A DNA stretch of 64,000 nt from Clavelina lepadiformis (lineage: Eukaryota > Chordata > Ascidiacea > Aplousobranchia > Clavelinidae), in contig NC_135244.1 of the NCBI RefSeq assembly GCF_947623445.1, forward strand, positions 3,100,001 to 3,164,000, given 5' to 3'. The notes beneath the pieces are model-generated. The model worked only from the letters and a program-made list of their open reading frames with translations. It ran no database searches and was not told where the DNA came from. Every line of letters begins with the position of its first letter. Positions within the stretch are counted from its first letter, which is position 1. The position numbers and the translations under genes were made by a program. Shown here piece by piece: positions 38,576 to 50,436 of the stretch.

Positions 38576-40923
38576 GTTGGATAGGGCCAAACTTAACTCG
38601 GAAAGTCCACTCAGGAAAGCTTGCAGTGTGTGGCTGATTTATCGACCTCCCATTTTAATCAAATTGTGTATAATCAAATGATCAATTGCACAATCCGCAA
38701 CATACAGCCCATAGTGGAAAGTGTGGCACCTGCACGCACAAGGTTTATCAACATACCCGACGAGAAATGGATGCAAAGGTGTAAAGATGCAAATTTTGGC
38801 GTAATGGTGTGCACTGAAGCCTCAGTTCTTTGTTTATATATTATAAATTAGCATTCAAACAACCAGTTTTTTCTTTGTTTATTATAAATCGGCGTGAAGA
38901 TAAAAAATTCGGCATGCACTTTGATGAATCTCCTGCGTGCAGCTGCCACACTTTCCACTGTGGTTAACGTGCATGCTAAACTTTTCTATCTTTTCGCCGA
39001 TTTATAATCAATATAATCCAAATATAATCAATAAACAAAGAATTGAATCTTCAGTACATGCCATCAAGCCAAAAATACGTCTTTGTACGCACGAAATTTC
39101 GTAGAACAGACGAAAACTGCCGCACTTTCCTGTTGGGCATAAGAACATTTTGAAACACAGCCACATCTTACTTACCAGTAGGCTATATACAGTTTTAACT
39201 TTGAAAAGCAGACCGCATCTGCATATTTTTTTGCAATTAAATCTAGCTGCATCAGCTTAGAACTTTTGAACTTAGCCAAACCAATGTCAGAATGTCAAAT
39301 TATGTCAGTAAACTATGTTCAGTACTAACCTGTGCCATTAACCAATGTTCAGTGTTCATATTTTCCTTTGTTCTTCCACTAAATAAAATGGATGCGTTTA
39401 CAATTCGTGTAGCCTATGTGTCATATGCTAAGCGAGGACATTCACCAAGTCAAGATTTAGACGAGAGTATGAACCAGCAGCCAGAAAGCCTACTTTATTT
39501 TCCACCACATCAACAAGAAATATGCTCAAGATTTCTATGAAATAAACACCTGGGAAATAGGATGCCAATAAAATGGATGAAGTTGCGTGAAATGCAAGAA
39601 GAACAGCCCATTTATGATATTGTAGACTTAAATTTAAATTTTTTTAAATAAATATAGAGCATTTAAATTAAACAATAATTTTAGAAAAAATTATAAAAGT
39701 TTATTTCTTACCGTCTGTTTTGTTCCATCTTTTAAGTATTACTTTGTTTTGTTAGGTAAAAGAATTAATTCTCATCTTCTTTTAACAAAGCGCGGCAAAT
39801 TTAATTTAAGATATTTTTTGGCAGAAAACAAGCATACGCATTTGCATATACCAACTTTAAAAGTATTTTGATAGATAACAATTATGGGTTAACTTAAGAG
39901 GTTTTCGTTACTTATTCTTAGTTTTACGTGATGTTTGGAAATACACAGCCCATTTTTTCAAAATTAAATTAGGCTACAAGGAATGAAAGCTGCCTCTTCA
40001 CATTCTATTACAGCATTTTTCTTGTAGACATGATTATATTTGTTCTGAAATAGTCAGAACTATTTTGACGGGCATAAGGTTTTATAAACACTTTTAAAAC
40101 ATCATGTAGCTATTGTTGCAGAAGTTGCATGTAGATATTGTATTGTATTGGTTTATTTATTTTCTTTGTGTATGTTACTGGCAGTAAGACCGTTGCAGTG
40201 CAGTTTAATTTGCCTAACCACTGTTTGTATTGTGTTAGTCTATGTATGTGTGTCATGAGTGCGGTTTATTTTTATTAATGTATTATGTTTGTTTCCACAG
40301 TGAAGCAGTCTAATTTGAGTTTAATAAAACATACTTGAAGCTTACGTGATAACTTTTTTCCACATATTACAGAACAAGCACTTGCAAAAATTGATTAATC
40401 TAAAGGCTTATGAAAAAGTTTAATATTTCTGATTAAATCCCGCAATTTATGATAGACGATAATGCGATTTCATTCAAAACAAGTTATCCAGACTTACGTT
40501 AATAGGCCTATATCAATTGAGTACATGATATATGTTGTCACGTTGCAGTGGGTTTTTTTCAATTTTTGTTGCAGAAAAAAAATTATAGTTAGTTCGAAAA
40601 ATCAAATTAAAATCAGAAGTTCAAACCTAATGCTGAGATGTTTATACGCAAAAATAAATTTTCTAGAGTTGGGTAATCCCCAAAGCTGTAAGCCATTTCA
40701 AAATAAAAGTGAATCGCTTAAACTGTGCTGTGAAGTGCAAAAATATGATGCCGTTTTAGCACTACATGAACAAGCTTATAGACGATCACTAAACAGTAAA
40801 TGCAGCTAAGACCTAAAGGTTTAAAGTCAGAGTTGTAACGAGTCAACCAAAACCCAAGTCTCGATTTAGAATGGAATCAAAACAAATCAACAAAGTCATT
40901 TCTTGCATATAGAATCGCCTATT
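38576..40923. other. Intergenic between NDC1 and the CACTA element
   Basis: It contains a foldback element at 38708-39137. Two stretches look weakly coding on the plus strand, 39391-39540 (YVSYAKRGHSPSQDLDES) and 40690-40809 (SESLKLCCEVQKYDA), but no start, splice chain or family supports them. Otherwise AT-rich and featureless. Confidence 0.35.
38708..39137. mobile_element. Foldback/MITE element with long nested inverted repeats (about 430 bp)
   Basis: The outer ends are CCCATAGTGGAAAGTGTGGCA and, inverted, CCCAACAGGAAAGTGCGGCA; pairing continues imperfectly for about 130 bases (38708-38838 with 39015-39137). A second, inner inverted repeat pairs ATTATAAATCGGCG at about 38881 with CGCCGATTTATAAT at about 39008, and the outer sequence GTGGAAAGTGTGGCA recurs inverted at about 38944. 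The transcript or single strand would fold into a compound hairpin. No coding capacity and no clear target duplication. Confidence 0.65.
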
Positions 40924-40933
40924 CACTGTAAAA

Positions 40934-41294
40934 AATCTTTTCTAATTATAAGTCAATTTTACAATTGAGACTAACTATAAGCCTTACTTTTCGTTGGAAG
41001 ACTAACTATTAGTTGATTCGAACAACAAGATATCAAATTGAACTTATTACTAGTCTGCAAATGAAAAAACTAATTATAAGTCTTTGATTTGCCAGACCTC
41101 TATACATGCCAAAAATGTTTTTCTAATTATAAGTCAATTTTACAATTGAGACTAACTAGAAGTCATACTTTTCGTTGGAAGACTAACTATTACAACATTC
41201 GAACACCAGGATATCAAATTAAACTAATTACTAGTCTGCAAATGAAAAAACTATTTATAAGTCTTTGATTTGCCAGACCTCTATAATAATGGCT
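40934..41294. repeat. Left subterminal repeats of the CACTA element, two 181-bp units
   Basis: CTAATTATAAGTCAATTT begins at 40942 and again at 41123, and the whole unit to GATTTGCCAGACCTCTATA is duplicated with few changes. Each unit contains four or five short CTAAT/ATTAG-type motifs in both orientations, the same as at the right end. Confidence 0.85.
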
Positions 41295-41669
41295 TCCTTA
41301 AATAGTACAGAAATCGCAATTCAGACTTATTATTAGATTTTAGTTGCGGTATCGCAAAACAAAACTTGTTTAAGCTAATTCTTTAGCAAACTATACTGAA
41401 GTAATGTACATTCGCAAAAGATCCCTTACAAAAACGTAAAAATATTTTATGACGTGTTCGCATAAATTGCACAAGGATTCGGATAACTGTTAAGTTAAAT
41501 TAAAAGTCTTTGATATATTGTGAACAATTCGACCAGAAAATACTTTGCAATATTCGATTGAAAAGAAATGAACATGAAACGGTTTAACAGAAAAATTCAG
41601 AACTTAGCCGGTTTTGTTTAGCTGGTTTAGAACGGATTAAAAACATATTACAGAATGCGTTAAAAACAA

Positions 41670-44633
41670 CTATTTGTATGACTCATCTACAAATCCAGTT
41701 AAGTCAATTTTAGATGGAACATAGACAATTTCATTTATCAAGTAAAACGGAAGAGGTTCATAGTATAAAATATCATTGTAAGAAATAAACTCCAAGGCAT
41801 CCATGGCACGCAATACATAACAACAACATTTCGAATCCACGCCTTCTGTGGTAAACTTTTGCACTAGAAAAACATACTTGTTTTGGAGGTAAAAAATAGC
41901 TTTTACTTTACCAAATGAAGGTAAGTCATTTTCTGGTTGACTAGTAATAAAACAATCTTCCTTAAATTTCATTCCGTTAAATTGAAACCACTTCAATTGC
42001 AGAATTTCTTGCAACAAAATACCGGGTTGATATTGATATATTTTATGAATGATGTCGTGAGAAGTTTCACGAACTTCAGGGCCATGTTGTGCATTGGAAG
42101 AAAACATGTTCCCGGTAAGCATGTTTGAACAGAGTGCTTGTTGTTGTCTTTGGGCCATGTACTTAGTAATATTTTTATATGAGGCATTTGCGGCAAGGTT
42201 TTTAAAAAACGAATGTTTTCCTTCAAACCTCATACACCAGTATCTCACGCAAGGTCCAAGCCTCTCTATGTCAGATGGCACGTGAATAAGGTAATGCTGT
42301 TTAGGTATAATGTTCGCTTCTGGAAAACATTTCTTGAAGGTTTCAAGATGGTGTCGTATTATTAATTGCAAATAGGGAATTTGACTTTTGCTAATACAAG
42401 GAGAAAATACTATTGACATAATTTCCAACAAAGATGAAAGACAATCCCACGGACTTTCCTCAAAGTCCACCACCCCATGCAAGTAGAAGGGCATCAGTCG
42501 ACCGAAAGCCCACATTTGTGAGGCGGACTGTCTAAGACTTCCATCCTTTTCCAGGTGATAACTTTGGATAGGACTGGGTTTGTCGACTTTGTCTAGACTC
42601 TAGGTGATGATAAGGAAAATCACGTATTTGTGCATTAAACTGCTCCACTGTGAAAACTTTACGTGTTACGATGTAACATCGAAGAATGTTTTTTAGGACA
42701 TAGGGAAGACAGCCTTCAAGGATTACGTGCATTGCGTCTTGAGGAATGCCGTAAAAAGGGTTAAAATGACTAATTCCAAAAACCTCTGCAAGCCTGTTAA
42801 TGCCATATTCGACGGACGTTTGTTTGTTGATACTTTTGCAGTGCACTCGAATGTGTGTCTGAATATCTCTTAACACAAATTCACTTTCCCTATAACGTAC
42901 CTGCATTTTATCAAAATTACATAAACATTGACGGCACTTTTGGTTGGCGAAACCTACACCTTCTTTAAAACCAGATATTTGATGTGCAGCCAGAGTATCA
43001 GCGACGATTGCTAGCAGAGTTCCTTTGAGGGTGAAACCAGGGCGGGATTTCGTTTCAATGTGAAAGCCATTGGTTGACAAAATGTTTAGCTCCTTGTAAA
43101 ATGGTGTCAAAACTGCATCCAAGCCAAACTTCGCCACATCGCTTGCACGGGCGAGTGCAAGTAGGAATATATTGCCCAAACGTGAACGAAAAACGAGGTT
43201 CAATATTTCCAAATGATATGTAGAACGCTGTAATCTTGTGTTTCCGAGACTTACTGCCAAGCGGATTGCACAACTCAAGATCGTCGAGATACAGCAGAAG
43301 TTGCAAAGTGTGACAATCTTCTGACAGCACAGGATGATTTTTGTATACCAAACCATCGCAGAAATCCTTAACAACATCTTGGTGGCGGTAACTCGCGAGA
43401 CAATTTTGACTATAATTCACAAATGAGTCGTAAAAAGAATCGTTTGCAAAAAGAAAATTAAGTAATTTTTGAAGGGAATTGTACTGCATTGTGGAGGGTT
43501 CTTTTTTAAGATGTTGCGTCTTGTTTGAAACCATTAGCCTTGTAGTAAATCCTAAAGTAATTTCCAAAGGCATTGCAAGATTAAAATTTTTGGCGTAAAA
43601 TCTCCGGCGCTTGTAAGACGTGTTGACTTCTTCAAACTGACTTCGTAAGGAAGACGTGGCGGCAGAAACTTTCCTCAAATCGCTGGGCTCAACCTCTGCT
43701 TTAATAATGTCCCATAGTTTTTCTTGATTTTTACTGATTGCATCCACTATATCATTCATGGCAACCTGGTGCAATCAAAATAAAATACGTAAGAATATTA
43801 TATAAGCAAGTAAGAATGTTATATACTCAATTAGGGTTTTCCGAAAGCGACCTTTCAGATAAGTTTGTCTGGTCCCAAATGCGTACTTACTTCTAGTATA
43901 AAATTAACTTTCTCATAAATTGTTTAAGTTAATGTTTCGCAAGCAAAAGTTTACCTCCATTTATCGAAATTGTTTGTGAAATTGATTCCTCTTATTCGTG
44001 CGATATTGATAAGAACCGATAGCTTATATACCTATACAGAATAACGTAATAACAGTTCATTACCTGGGTCAAATTATGTCGAACTTCCATGAAAAGAAGC
44101 TGCTTGGCGACTTCATACGTTTTGCATTGAGTATCCACATGAAATCCAGAAATTGAGTTTTCTTCTTCGGAAGTAACTGTTTTCAAAAACAAGCGCTATC
44201 ACTGTCATGAGATGTGGAATAACCTTATTTTTATGAAATTTGATATCATAAAATTGTGATGATGTCAACCAGAAATGTAGACGTTACCGCTTGCTGAGCT
44301 GTTTGCAGGTGTGTGTTGGTTGGTTTCCAATTCCGTTTCGTATTCTGAAGCGTTGTTTGAGCAATCCACAGTCGCTGTTGCCAAAGTAGCTGATCTAACT
44401 TGTGTTACTGTGGATCGGATTTTTTTTTGTAAACGTATATGATGCACTCGGGACCAGTGTCGTTTAAAAGCAGCATAACTCTTAAATCGTTGTGGGCAAC
44501 TATCAATTTGACATGTTATGCAAATATTTGAATCTTTTGTATGGACTGTCCTCAAGTGATAAGCGTAATTACTTAAAGTTGAAAATTGATCCAATTTTCT
44601 ATCATTTTGCAAGCATGAATGGCAAACAAACAT
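41670..44633 (-). pseudogene. EnSpm/CACTA transposase, disrupted by two frameshifts
   Basis: Exons: 44633-44288, 44179-44064 and 43764-41670. The first exon begins MFVCHSCLQND and has a C2H2 finger-like array. The last exon carries the catalytic-type signature YLDDLELCNPLGSK near 43265 and DAMHVILEG near 42730, as in animal EnSpm transposases of the DDE superfamily. It then reads the conserved SLRQSASQMWAFGRL and ends with a C-terminal regulatory part. Two one-base insertions break the frame: five A instead of four at 43189-43193 (FGNIEPRF then RSRLGNI resumes in another frame), and an extra base near 42594-42601, after which DKPSPI reads in the shifted frame. Both breaks restore family-like sequence when the frame changes, so they are indels and not introns. 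They could also be sequencing errors. The product would catalyse cut-and-paste transposition if intact. Confidence 0.8.
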
Positions 44634-44977
44634 TTCTACTGGCGCTAGCTTAAAATAAACAAAATACAATATTACAGATAAACACAACTTTCCTCGTGTA
44701 AAATGATCATTGATCAGTGATCATTGACCACTAATAACCTGCAACTTTGTTCATTGGAATACAACGAACATCACAAGCACACTCGCGCACTACACACGCA
44801 AGTTAGAGGAAAGAAGAAAGATAGATTGTGCTTGCGCGCTGGATGAACCAACCTTTAAATTTGTAACTCGGGTTTTATTACGTCATACTTAGGGTTTCTC
44901 TTTTCGCAAAGATTGTAGAATGTGTCGCGAGAAATTACGAGAGTGCGTTTTTGGCGTGTTACAGTACTGCAAAGAAG
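44634..44977. promoter_or_regulatory. Probable bidirectional promoter of the CACTA element
   Basis: This is the 344-base gap between the divergent start codons of the transposase (44633, -) and the accessory gene (44978, +). It contains a palindromic TGATCATTGATCAGTGATCA stretch at about 44704. No defined TATA position could be assigned. Confidence 0.45.
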
Positions 44978-47900
44978 ATGGACATTGTCGAGGAAGCAAA
45001 AAGAAATTGTTTGAGTGAACGTATCATCAAGGAACTGAAAGGTATTTTAAAACAGTTTGGGCTCTTATAGTCTCATCTTATATTTTATCTTATTTGCGCT
45101 GCTGCAGTTTGTTGGAATTGTATATATTATATCATAATGTTCCATCATTGACTTATTTCCGCATGCGTGAATTTATTTCAAGTTTCGTGTTTGGTATGGT
45201 TTTGTTGGGAACTAAAAGAGCATAAGCTATAAATCAATGGTTTGAAGTATTTGCAGTTTGTGTCTCCCATTTTCTTGTAAAACGATACTACTTCACCCTA
45301 AATTGCTTACCAATCTTTTAATAGTTGATACGGGGCTATACTGGTCGGTAATGCAGAACAGTCTATTTTGGGGCTTTTAAAACAACAGACGTTGGTAAAA
45401 CAATGTGAAAACAAAATTGTTTGTGTAAACCTAGCGCAACAACTTTTTTGATTTATCTGAATTTCACGGCATCTTCGTCCCATTTCGCAAGATTTATGCA
45501 GCTGTGAAGCAATGCGCTAAGCAATGTTCCCTTTAATTTTTCACGAGTCTCAGCAAACACACTAACTCCCTGAGCGGTCCCTTGGACCACTGTGAGCAAC
45601 ATAAGACATGCGCGTCGTCATTATTATGCGTTTATTTCATTTTCAATTCAGGTTGGATTTTTTTCTTGTGCGCAGGACAGATTTTCTGTGAACGGAGACA
45701 GTGTCAGCAGCGCGCATTTGCGCACGCCCGCATCTTAGAGGGAACATTGGCGCTAAGTAATAGGCTACATTATAAAAAAACGAAAACTAGAGGTCCAATA
45801 CTTTTATGAGTATGAAATCGGTCATTTTATGTTTCCTCAAAAGCGCGGTGGGGACGAAAAAATCAAAACAGTTATTATTACCATTAGGGATGTGCCACGA
45901 GGAAAATTATTCGGGTTCGTGCGAACCCGAATATCATGAAGGTCGACACGAACGAATCCCGAATCTATTCGTATTAGGACCAAACAATAAAATTTCCTCC
46001 AAAATTTGTCAAGTCTTGCTTCTAAAATGACTTAATCAATGGACAAATCGCTTTCTTTCGAAAAATAGTTGTTTCGAAAGACGATCGAAAAAGCAAAATC
46101 GTTAGGAAAACGACCTTCATTGTAAGTACTGCTGACTCTAGTTTAGCATTGTCCGGAAACTAGATCATCAATTTTTACGAAAGTCAGTAAATTTATAAAG
46201 TAATATTATATTCTGGTGCGCCATCTTGGTATTCGTGTTCGCCCGAATTTTCCATAAAGGCGATATTCGGCGAATCTATTCGGGTTTGCGTTCGTATCGG
46301 CCCATCCCTAATTACCATGCGCCAATGAACAGGAAAAAGTGAACAAGCCGAAATGGCTTAAAAAAGTTAAAAATCACTGATAGTGATAACAACTAAAACG
46401 GCCACTACACCCCTAAATAGTTAAATCCACAAAACATAAGTTAGAAAAGCTAAATTAAGCAGACCAGCAAGTGTGTGTCAAACTTGGCATTGTGATGGTA
46501 CTCTATTACGTCTTGCTCATTGTTTATGTGCCGTTTAAATAATAATTAATTCCGTCTATCTGTTAGCTTGTTGATGTTATGCAATGCAAGTTTGTCAATA
46601 TCAAAAAATGTTGTAATTCGGTTTTCAGGTTTTGTTTTTGTCCTTTTGTATAAACTATAAAACAATGAAAGTATAAATTTAGCATAGTGAAGTTCTTCTT
46701 GTCGAAGTTTGTACAATTAGCCTACATACAACAACTGTTGTTTGCCAACCATGGCATGTTTATGTTTTTATTGTTGTATTGAGGAAAGTCATTGCAGCAC
46801 TGCAGAACAAGTTGTTATTTGTTCTATTGTTTATGATTTTCACTGTCATCAGTGAAATCGAGTCTTTATTTTATGGTATGGTGTGATTGGTGTCATAATA
46901 TTTAAAGTCGGACCAAGGTAAGATTTGCACGACTTACACTTACTAAGCGTTTCATTGATCAAGCCCTAAAGTTTTAATGTATTTGTATCGTATCGTTTAT
47001 CTTTGTCATTAACTGTAGGAAGAGGAAACCTTGTGCTATGGTAGCTTACAAGGGTCACAACAATTACAATTTGGGTTTCCAACATTTCCGTTTGGTCCAC
47101 TTAAAATATTGTAGGCTACCGTATAGTGCAGTATTATGCACATTATACCTTCTACAAAAACGTAGATTATATAGGCTTAACTAAGACAATACAGTATAAA
47201 AAATACAGTACAGTAGCAACTTACGACAGAATTGTCTGCGAATGACATATTCAAGTTTCCGAATATTGCTTGTTATATAGGCTGAGAGCCTATGTGCAGT
47301 ATGCATGTAAGTGTATATAATGATACATTTATAACCTACAAATGTGTAATGTTTACTTCAATTGTTTTTTTGTTTACCATACTCCTTGATGCTCTCTGTT
47401 AACTGTGTGTAATACATTGTATATATATTAGATTCAGGAATAACAGTAGAAGATTTACCAGTTGATGGAGCAACAATAAAAGAAGAGTTTCCTTCCTTAA
47501 CCTTCAGAGAAAGACAAGAACTGAAACAATTCTTGTCAGATGTATTGAAAAAAGTAAGTTTGCAATGAACATGTGTTGTATACTGAAAACATTTTTCTAC
47601 TTTGGCATTATATCCATAGGTAAGTTGTATCGCTGTACTATGGTTCAACACTGAACAAATAACATCCATACCCACGTTCAGTTTATTTTTGTATTTTTTA
47701 TTATCAATCATCATCATCAATAATTTAATTATCATTGCGAAGGTCACGTTAAGAACTTGCTCATATCGATAATGGTATGGTGTGATAATATTTATCCTTG
47801 GACTGACGGAAGTCTGACTACAGATTTTGTAGTCACAATAAAAATCAGTTGGTTTATTTCATGCCTGCCTAAACATGATTTCTAGATGTTGCCATTGCTA

Positions 47901-49941
47901 ATTGTTTTCTCTGTGGTTGTTCGCAGTTGGAAAATGTATGCAGCTTGTTTGCATTACCAGTTTTGAGATGTCACACAAAAAGAGCAATATTCATGCGCTT
48001 CGTTCAATGTTCATAGTCTCACAGTTTCACTAAAATGGGAATCCAATATTTTCCACGGGGGTGCTAGTGAAAGTTAAACATATTCCCTGTAAACATTCTT
48101 TATTTTGGGTCTGTGAAACTACGGTTGTGCTGAATAGAAATAAATTTAAATACTGTTACTATGGTCTACCATCTACCTACCAATACTGACTATATTTTGT
48201 TTGTAGCCGAAACACAAGTTTTTTGTACAAATTTTTAATTTGCATGGACTACGAAAACCCCAAAATTGTTTCAATGCCATCAGGTTATACAGTTTAAAAA
48301 TTTGTTGCAGTGTCATGTAATAAAAAATAAGTTAATTTATTCCATTAAATAATAACATCAGCTTACGTGTTGATTAAAATTTAAAATATCAAAATATTAG
48401 TTGTGTAGAAAATCAACACTGTTGTGTGTTTAATAAGTAAAATTGCCTAGCCAACTTCGTTAAGTTGCTATTGTTGTATTTCATTTTAGAAAGATGCATC
48501 GACTTCTGACATCTTTGGACAAAGCTGTCTCATGCTGTTGAATTCTTCAGCTGAAAGCAGTTACTCCACTTTTCTGACATCATCTCCAGCTCCTGAGGGT
48601 GAAAGCACACCTAGTTACGTTGAAAGTGAAGTGTCAGATGTTGCCAATGACATTTTTCCACCCAGAAGCAGTGCAACACTGCTGGAAACCAGACTCAAGA
48701 CAAACGAAAAGACCATCAGTTCCAAAACATTCACATCGGTGAAAGCACAACCACAGCAGAACATATGGAATATGCAACCGTATCCAGGCAGCTTAGGGAC
48801 TCACTTCCCCTTTACAGATATCGAAAAACATTTTCTTAAAACTGTGAAAAAAGAGGACCTGAAACATTCTCAGTTTGTATATATAGTTAAAAAAATAGAA
48901 GAAAACACTACAATCAGACTACAAAACAAACCAACCAAGAGTGAACAAGTTATAATAGCAAGAAACTTGATCACAGAATACCCGGTCCTAACTTGCAATG
49001 GAGACCAGCCCTGGGCAGCACTAATGGCTGCCGTGCGCAAACGAATTCACAACCAATTTTCAAAAGCAACGTTAGTTTTGGGAATTCATAATACCAAACC
49101 CAAATCGCCAAAAAAAAGAAAGTTGTCCAAGAATGTGTCGCAGGTAGATGCAACTCAACAGAAAAAGTGGGAGGATGAGAGAAATGATAGGATGTTGGAA
49201 ATAAAGCATCTTTGTTGTAATAACAGTGTAGAAGAAGTGCTTAAAAAATACCCTGAGTATGGGCAACATCCAGAAAAGGTAATTCAATTTATTAATTTTG
49301 TGTCACTGAAAGTTTTAAGTTTCACGTACCATGCTATTACATACACTGAGACAATACACATTTATTGTCTGGATATGGTAAATTCATTTGTAGTAACGAT
49401 TACTAAGGTTTTTTGTGTAGTTTGCTTTGAAAAGTAAAGCTGTGCTTCTTTTTACTTGCAGTGCATTGAGGAATATGCAGCAGCAACTAAAAGAACAACA
49501 GATACTTTGTGGGCGGATTCAAAAAAGAATTGGGAAGCTTTCTCTTCTAAATGCACTGTAGGAGGTGGAGACCCACACAGTTTCGAGTACATGAAAAATG
49601 TTGTAGCCAAGTTGGATGTTGAGGAAAGTTACATTTTTTTATTTACCCCTTTCGGACTTTTGGAAAGTTTAAAAAAATCTCATGACCAACCGTTTTTACT
49701 TTGTTTGGGAAATAAAGACGACCTGGAAATGCAATGTAGCATTTGCATTGACAGGAAACCTTTTGTTGAGATAGGAAAGGCAAATGCATTCCAAGGCATG
49801 GTGTATTTGCTAGCAACATATTATCTGTTAAATTTAGCTTATCCAGTGCAAGCCAAGCTTGCTTATCAAGCATTGGAGCACCATGTTTTTGGTGTGGGAA
49901 AAACTCCTTGCAATAGAAAATATAAGTCGCTGTTTCAGTGA
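44978..49941 (+). CDS. CACTA accessory protein with SAM-like N-terminus (484 aa), intact
   Basis: Exons 44978-45041, 47432-47553, 48490-49278 and 49462-49941 join in phase to 484 residues. Residues 1-62 (MDIVEEAKRNCL, then SGITVEDLPVDG and FRERQELKQFL) resemble a SAM domain. A Ser/Pro-rich linker follows. A conserved-looking block contains IARNLITEYPVL and AAVRKRIHNQF, then a Lys-rich PKKRKLSK segment that may be a nuclear signal. The C-terminal part is predicted globular. Animal EnSpm elements often carry a second gene resembling SAMD3-like proteins, which this fits. Its role in transposition is unknown to me. All exons are open, unlike the transposase. Polyadenylation signal AATAAA at 50133-50138. 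Intron 1 (2.4 kb) holds two nested MITEs. Confidence 0.78.
45522..45749. mobile_element. hAT-type MITE (228 bp) nested in the CACTA element
   Basis: Ends CAATGTTCCCTTTAA and TTAGAGGGAACATTG are inverted repeats with one mismatch. Flanking GCGCTAAG occurs at 45514-45521 and 45750-45757, a perfect 8-bp duplication. Non-coding. It sits in intron 1 of the accessory gene. Confidence 0.9.
45885..46310. mobile_element. hAT-type MITE (426 bp) nested in the CACTA element
   Basis: Ends TAGGGATGTGCC and GGCCCATCCCTA are inverted repeats. The flanks ATTACCAT at 45877-45884 and 46311-46318 form a perfect 8-bp duplication. The interior has a perfect palindrome around ATTCGGGTTCG and several CGAAT/ATTCG repeats near both ends. 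A related, longer copy lies at about 54727. Confidence 0.9.
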
Positions 49942-49964
49942 TAATGTGTTTCACTATGTATCCA

Positions 49965-50095
49965 TGAAAATGTGTTCAACAATGTACTATTTCTTTGATG
50001 TATGTGTTCATCATGATAATGTTTTCAGCAGTATTCAATTTCTTTGTAATGCATGTATTCATCATGATAAATAATGTTTTCAACAATGTATTTGT
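49965..50095. repeat. Imperfect tandem repeat in the 3' part of the CACTA accessory gene
   Basis: The phrase GTTCATCATGATAATGTTTTCA is followed by an ATTTCTTTG-type spacer and recurs as ATTCATCATGATAAATAATG, with a unit of about 60 bases. It lies directly downstream of the stop codon at 49941, in the likely 3' UTR. Confidence 0.6.
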
Positions 50096-50245
50096 GTATA
50101 TATTCAAAGTAATAATGTATAAAAGGAATGTCAATAAAATAACATTTCTGACTACATTTGTACTGAAATTTCCACCTGTAGTGGTTGTGTACCATGTAAA
50201 TATCCACCATTTATTGATTGAATGAAATGTGACTTGTAATTAGTG

Positions 50246-50436
50246 TTAAATTGAATTTAAAAATTAGTCAACAAATACGACTAATAATCAGTGGAAATGA
50301 CTAATAGCTAGCCTTCAATTGCGGCTAATAATTAGTCAACAAAACAAACTTATGAAAGTGGGACAAAAAAGCACCGTTTTTAGACTAATTATTATCCTCT
50401 TGTTGACTAACTATTAGATTTTATTTTTTACAGTAT
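50246..50436. repeat. Right subterminal repeats of the CACTA element
   Basis: At least six motifs of the type ATTAGTCAAC, GACTAATAATCAG and GACTAACTATTAG occur in both orientations up to the terminal inverted repeat. They match the motif set at the left end. Confidence 0.85.

Larger units (their letters stand above)
40924..50436. mobile_element. EnSpm/CACTA DNA transposon, 9.5 kb, with transposase and accessory gene
   Basis: The left end CACTGTAAAAAATC and the right end ATTTTTTACAGT(A) are inverted; the right terminal base is A instead of the expected G. Multiple subterminal copies of CTAATTATAAGTC / GACTAACTATTAG-like motifs lie within about 370 bases of the left end and 190 bases of the right end, a hallmark of CACTA elements, where they bind transposase. 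Two divergent genes fill the inside: a TNP2/Transposase_21-type transposase (-) with an N-terminal C2H2 region and a second protein (+). Two hAT MITEs are nested in the first intron of the plus gene. The expected 2-3-bp target duplication is not evident (ATT left, TAC right). The transposase frameshifts suggest an inactive copy. Confidence 0.85.

Noticed and set aside
38621..38851. 76-codon plus-strand frame
   Set aside because: It lies within the foldback element and is explained by its inverted repeats.
40934..41294. Independent satellite repeat
   Set aside because: The two 181-bp units share their motif set with the right end of the CACTA element and abut its terminus, so they are subterminal repeats of that element.
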